This document shows, one piece after another, positions 14,706-16,855 of a DNA stretch of 16,855 nt. Position numbers and translations under genes: made by a program. Source of the DNA: Firmicutes bacterium UBA1535 (GTDB lineage: Bacteria; Bacillota; Clostridia; Tissierellales; Sedimentibacteraceae); assembly GCA_002323775.1 (NCBI GenBank), contig DCPV01000123.1:1-16855 (forward strand), written 5' to 3'. Under the pieces are notes generated by a model. The model was not told where the DNA came from, made no database searches, and was given only the letters and a program-made list of their open reading frames with translations. Numbering within the stretch: position 1 is the stretch's first letter; every line of letters begins with the position of its first letter.

Positions 14706-15185
14706 ATGGAAAATATAAAATATTCACAAGAAAAAATAGATGAATTTTGGAAAAGATTTTTGGATGAAACAAACAGGGATAAAGACACAAGGTATTTAGA
14801 TGCCTTTCATTTTGAATTAACAGAAAAATGGGCAAATGAGTTGCTGCGTTTAGTATTAATCGGGCAAAAAAGAGCTACAGCGAGTAGTTTGCGTGGATAT
14901 GAAATAGAGGGCGAGCGTATACCGCAGGTAGGTGATTTAAGTATTGTTACCGATTGGGATGGAACACCAAGATGCGTTATTGAAACTACTCAAATTACAA
15001 TTATTCCGTTTTCAGAGATGACATATGATATTTGTAAGCGTGAGGGAGAGGATGATACATTGGAGTCTTGGATTAAGGGTCATACAAATTTTTTTACAGA
15101 AGAAGCAAAACAGTTAGGATATGAATTTACTGCTGATATGCCAGTAATTTTTGAGGATTTCGAAGTAGTATATCAAGTATTTTAA
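14706..15185 (+). CDS. ASCH domain protein
   Basis: This 159-aa protein shows the ASCH signature GQKRATAS (53-60) and VGDLSIVTDWDGTPRCVIET (75-94). EGEDDTLESWIKGH (113-126) and MPVIFEDFEVVYQV (145-158) follow. ASCH domains are beta-barrels related to PUA and are proposed to bind RNA or to act as amidohydrolases on nucleoside-like substrates; the family function is partly open. The ATG at 14706 is set by AAGGAG (14692-14697) that overlaps the previous stop, 8 bases upstream. A longer frame from 14625 starts inside the RimJ-like gene and is not supported. It is the only RNA-binding-like protein here besides the ABC-F. Confidence 0.9.
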   Translation: MENIKYSQEKIDEFWKRFLDETNRDKDTRYLDAFHFELTEKWANELLRLVLIGQKRATASSLRGYEIEGERIPQVGDLSIVTDWDGTPRCVIETTQITIIPFSEMTYDICKREGEDDTLESWIKGHTNFFTEEAKQLGYEFTADMPVIFEDFEVVYQVF

Positions 15186-15200
15186 ATTGGAGGAATTATA

Positions 15201-15338
15201 ATGAAAATAGACTTTTGGATTGTAGATAAGATTGGAGCTAGAGCAGTTGAAGCTACAGATTATGATGATAAATCTGACGGATTTTGCGATGAAATTCATT
15301 TTCCAAGTTCATGTGCTGTTATAGTTGCAAGAGTTTGA
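15201..15338 (+). CDS. Small protein of 45 aa, unknown
   Basis: ATG 15201 opens 45 codons (MKIDFWIVDKIGARAVEATD..., ending CAVIVARV) and stops at TGA 15336-15338. A strong GGAGGA SD (15189-15194) lies 6 bases upstream. It begins 15 bases after the ASCH gene stop. It has acidic centre residues (DYDDKSDGFCDE) and no membrane segment or known motif. It may be a real small protein of the ASCH operon or a truncated gene. No family is recognised. Confidence 0.5.
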   Translation: MKIDFWIVDKIGARAVEATDYDDKSDGFCDEIHFPSSCAVIVARV

Positions 15339-15358
15339 TAAATTTTAAAAAAAAAGAA

Positions 15359-15386
15359 TTGTCGTAGTTTAAGTATGTCATATTTA
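15359..15386 (+). promoter_or_regulatory. Weak candidate promoter before the RimJ-like GNAT at 15441
   Basis: TTGTCG (15359-15364) resembles a -35 box (four of six bases) and TATTTA (15381-15386) a -10 box (four of six), spaced 16 bases. Transcription would begin near 15393, about 48 bases before the GNAT ATG. This is the largest gap (102 bases) in this part, so a separate promoter is plausible but unproven. Confidence 0.25.
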
Positions 15387-15440
15387 ATATCTTTGATTTT
15401 TTACTTTGAGACCAAGACTATGGCATAATGTGAGGACAAA

Positions 15441-15971
15441 ATGAAAATAGAAGGAAAAAGAGTAATTCTAACTAAAGCAGTAGAAAGAGATATTGAATTT
15501 CTATGCGGAGTTGAGTCTGATAAGACTTTGTGGATATATGAAGAAGCTGTTGCAGAAAATGATGGAAAACTAAGAGAAAAATTTAAGACTCGTATAAATG
15601 AAGATAGATGCTATGATTTTATTGTTACAATAAAAGATGACAGTATGCAAATTCCAATTGGCTTTGTTAGTGCGTGGAAATACACTGACTGGAGGAAATC
15701 ATGGGAGGTAGGATACAGTATCTTACAGCAATATCAAAATAAGGGATATGGGATTGAGAGTTTAAAACTACTTTTAGGATTTGTGTTTAAAGAACTGAAA
15801 GCACATAAAATAGTTGGAATGTGTAACATTGAGAACATAGCTTCTGCAAAAATGATGTCAAAGTGCGGTATGAGACTAGAGGGAACATTTAAAGAAGAAT
15901 TGGATTGGAACGGCAAATGGACAGACCAACACTTCTTCTCAATATTGGAATCTGAATACAAAAATAATTGA
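15441..15971 (+). CDS. RimJ/RimL-type GNAT acetyltransferase
   Basis: This 176-aa Acetyltransf_3-type GNAT starts with MKIEGKRVILTKAVERDIEF, the usual family opening. The loop is LQQYQNKGYG (Q99-x-x-G102-x-G104). MCNIENIASAKMMSKCGMRL (about 127-146) is the N-x-x-S-x-x-M-x-x-x-G region of the subfamily. GTFKEELDWNGKWTDQHFFS at the end is typical of RimJ/SpeG-like enzymes. Acceptors could be protein N-termini, spermidine-like amines or a drug. A weak SD (GTGAGGA, 15431-15437) precedes the ATG, with only 3 bases between them. It lies 102 bases after the 45-aa ORF, so it may have its own promoter. Confidence 0.88.
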   Translation: MKIEGKRVILTKAVERDIEFLCGVESDKTLWIYEEAVAENDGKLREKFKTRINEDRCYDFIVTIKDDSMQIPIGFVSAWKYTDWRKSWEVGYSILQQYQNKGYGIESLKLLLGFVFKELKAHKIVGMCNIENIASAKMMSKCGMRLEGTFKEELDWNGKWTDQHFFSILESEYKNN

Positions 15972-15987
15972 AAAACAGGAGAAAGTA

Positions 15988-16020
15988 ATGCAAGCAGACT
16001 TAAACATATATAAAATTTAA
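15988..16020 (+). CDS. Possible 10-codon mini-ORF before the nucleotidyltransferase
   Basis: ATG 15988 follows a good AGGAGA SD (15977-15982) at 5-base spacing. It encodes MQADLNIYKI and stops at TAA 16018-16020. It lies 54 bases before the GTG start of the nucleotidyltransferase. TTTAATTT (16016-16023) can pair with AAATTAAA (16057-16064), which touches that gene's SD, but this stem is AT-only. It may be a leader peptide or the remnant of a lost gene. The mini-ORF with its SD is seen; its function is a guess. Confidence 0.35.
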   Translation: MQADLNIYKI

Positions 16021-16074
16021 TTTATTCCATACATAGATTAAATAGAATTAACTAGAAAATTAAAGGAGTTTATT

Positions 16075-16855
16075 GTGAATATAAGAAAAAGAATAATAAA
16101 TTTATTAAAAAACAGCTTTATAGATAATAAATATGTATATGCTATGTGGCTTGAAGGCTCTGACGGCCTTGGCAGAGCAGATGAATATTCAGATTTGGAT
16201 TTTTGGTTTGATGTTGAGGACGGATACGAAAATGAAATTTTAGATAAATGTATAGAAATTCTGCAAACTATAGATAAATTAGATTTTGTTCAGAAATATG
16301 AGCATCCCCATCCAAAGATATTTCAAAAGAATTTACACATCAAGGGTACATCAGAATATTTAATGCTGGATATATGTGTTCAAAGTCACAGCAGAGGCAA
16401 CGAGGGCTGTACTTTCGTAGAGAATGACATAGCCGAATACCCGTTTATCTTATTTGATAAGGCTAATGTAATAAATATAATCAAAAAACCAGAGAATGAC
16501 TTGGAAGCGATCAAGAAAATATATAATGAATCAATTGATAGATTTAGCCAACAATCAAGAATACTTAAATACATTTATAGAGCTAAGTATCTTGAAGCAT
16601 TTGCTTACTATCAAAAATATGCGTGTCAGCCAATAGTAAATTTGCTTAGAATAGCTTACACTCCAAGACATATAGAATACGGTTTGGTACATATATCAGA
16701 CCACTTACCTAGAGAAATAGTAGATAAGATAGAATTGCTGTATAAAGTCAACACCTTAGAGGATATTAAAAATAATTTGCAATATGCAAATAAACTATTT
16801 TATGAAGCGAAGAATTATGCAGATGATTTTATAAAGAAGATAGAAATTAAAAATT
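16075..16855 (+). CDS. Nucleotidyltransferase, aminoglycoside-adenylyltransferase-like (3' end off window)
   Basis: A GTG start at 16075 with AAAGGAG (16062-16068) opens a frame that runs to the window end without a stop (260 codons so far). The nucleotidyltransferase motif is WLEGSDGLGRADEYSDLDFW (25-44). G28-S29 is the nucleotide loop and D40-x-D42 are the metal ligands. D99 in MLDICVQ is a likely third carboxylate. A helical C-terminal part follows (about 140-260). The fold fits pol-beta-type NTP transferases that adenylylate aminoglycosides or lincosamides, but related proteins have other substrates. It follows a 10-codon mini-ORF and the RimJ-like GNAT. The missing C-terminus prevents closer assignment. 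Confidence 0.86.
   Translation, partial: MNIRKRIINLLKNSFIDNKYVYAMWLEGSDGLGRADEYSDLDFWFDVEDGYENEILDKCIEILQTIDKLDFVQKYEHPHPKIFQKNLHIKGTSEYLMLDICVQSHSRGNEGCTFVENDIAEYPFILFDKANVINIIKKPENDLEAIKKIYNESIDRFSQQSRILKYIYRAKYLEAFAYYQKYACQPIVNLLRIAYTPRHIEYGLVHISDHLPREIVDKIELLYKVNTLEDIKNNLQYANKLFYEAKNYADDFIKKIEIKN

Noticed and set aside
197..16074. Integron-like cassette array with recombination sites between genes
   Set aside because: Same-strand small genes suggested cassettes. Reading the intergenic stretches one by one gave no shared repeat or attC-like imperfect palindrome, and no integrase is present.

Overview
The window is AT-rich DNA with strong AGGAGG-type ribosome binding sites, heavy use of AGA and ATA codons, and several TTG/GTG starts. 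This points to a low-GC Gram-positive bacterium, most likely a clostridial Firmicute. The genus cannot be fixed from the sequence. Every convincing gene lies on the + strand and genes are packed tightly; the longest stretch without a confident gene is about 250 bases. No transposase, integrase, tRNA, rRNA or CRISPR array was seen.

Layout. (1) 2-196 is the end of a GNAT acetyltransferase. (2) 197-1901 holds an Lsa-like ABC-F ribosomal protection ATPase. Its leader has a 10-codon ORF and mutually exclusive stems, laid out like an erm-type translational attenuator. A strong hairpin at 1911-1948 follows. (3) 2007-2933 has two tandem paralogous BltD-like GNATs. (4) 2934-3514 is a structured leader and an RNHCP zinc-ribbon protein whose Shine-Dalgarno sits in a hairpin. 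(5) 3587-4996 has a possible 28-aa peptide and a beta-lactamase-fold serine hydrolase broken by an 11-bp tandem duplication and an A-run indel. (6) 5108-8693 has four GNATs of different subfamilies and a small helix-turn-helix-like protein. (7) 8728-10685 has a SAM-dependent methyltransferase, a third BltD-like GNAT and a nitroreductase. (8) 10750-13486 has an AAC(6')-like GNAT, a PAF-acetylhydrolase-like alpha/beta hydrolase and a DUF2785 protein. (9) 13562-16855 has two GNATs, an ASCH-domain protein, a 45-aa protein, another GNAT, a 10-aa mini-ORF and a nucleotidyltransferase cut by the window end.

The theme is small-molecule modification and protection. There are twelve GNAT genes from several subfamilies, plus a ribosome protection factor, a methyltransferase, a nitroreductase, hydrolases and a drug-nucleotidyltransferase-like enzyme. 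This resembles an accreted array of resistance or detoxification genes. Whether it acts as a unit is inference: substrates cannot be read from sequence, and few internal promoters or terminators are visible, so long read-through transcripts are plausible.

The points most worth follow-up are the ABC-F attenuator, the density and diversity of the GNAT array, the SD-sequestering hairpin before the RNHCP gene, and the double-lesion serine hydrolase.
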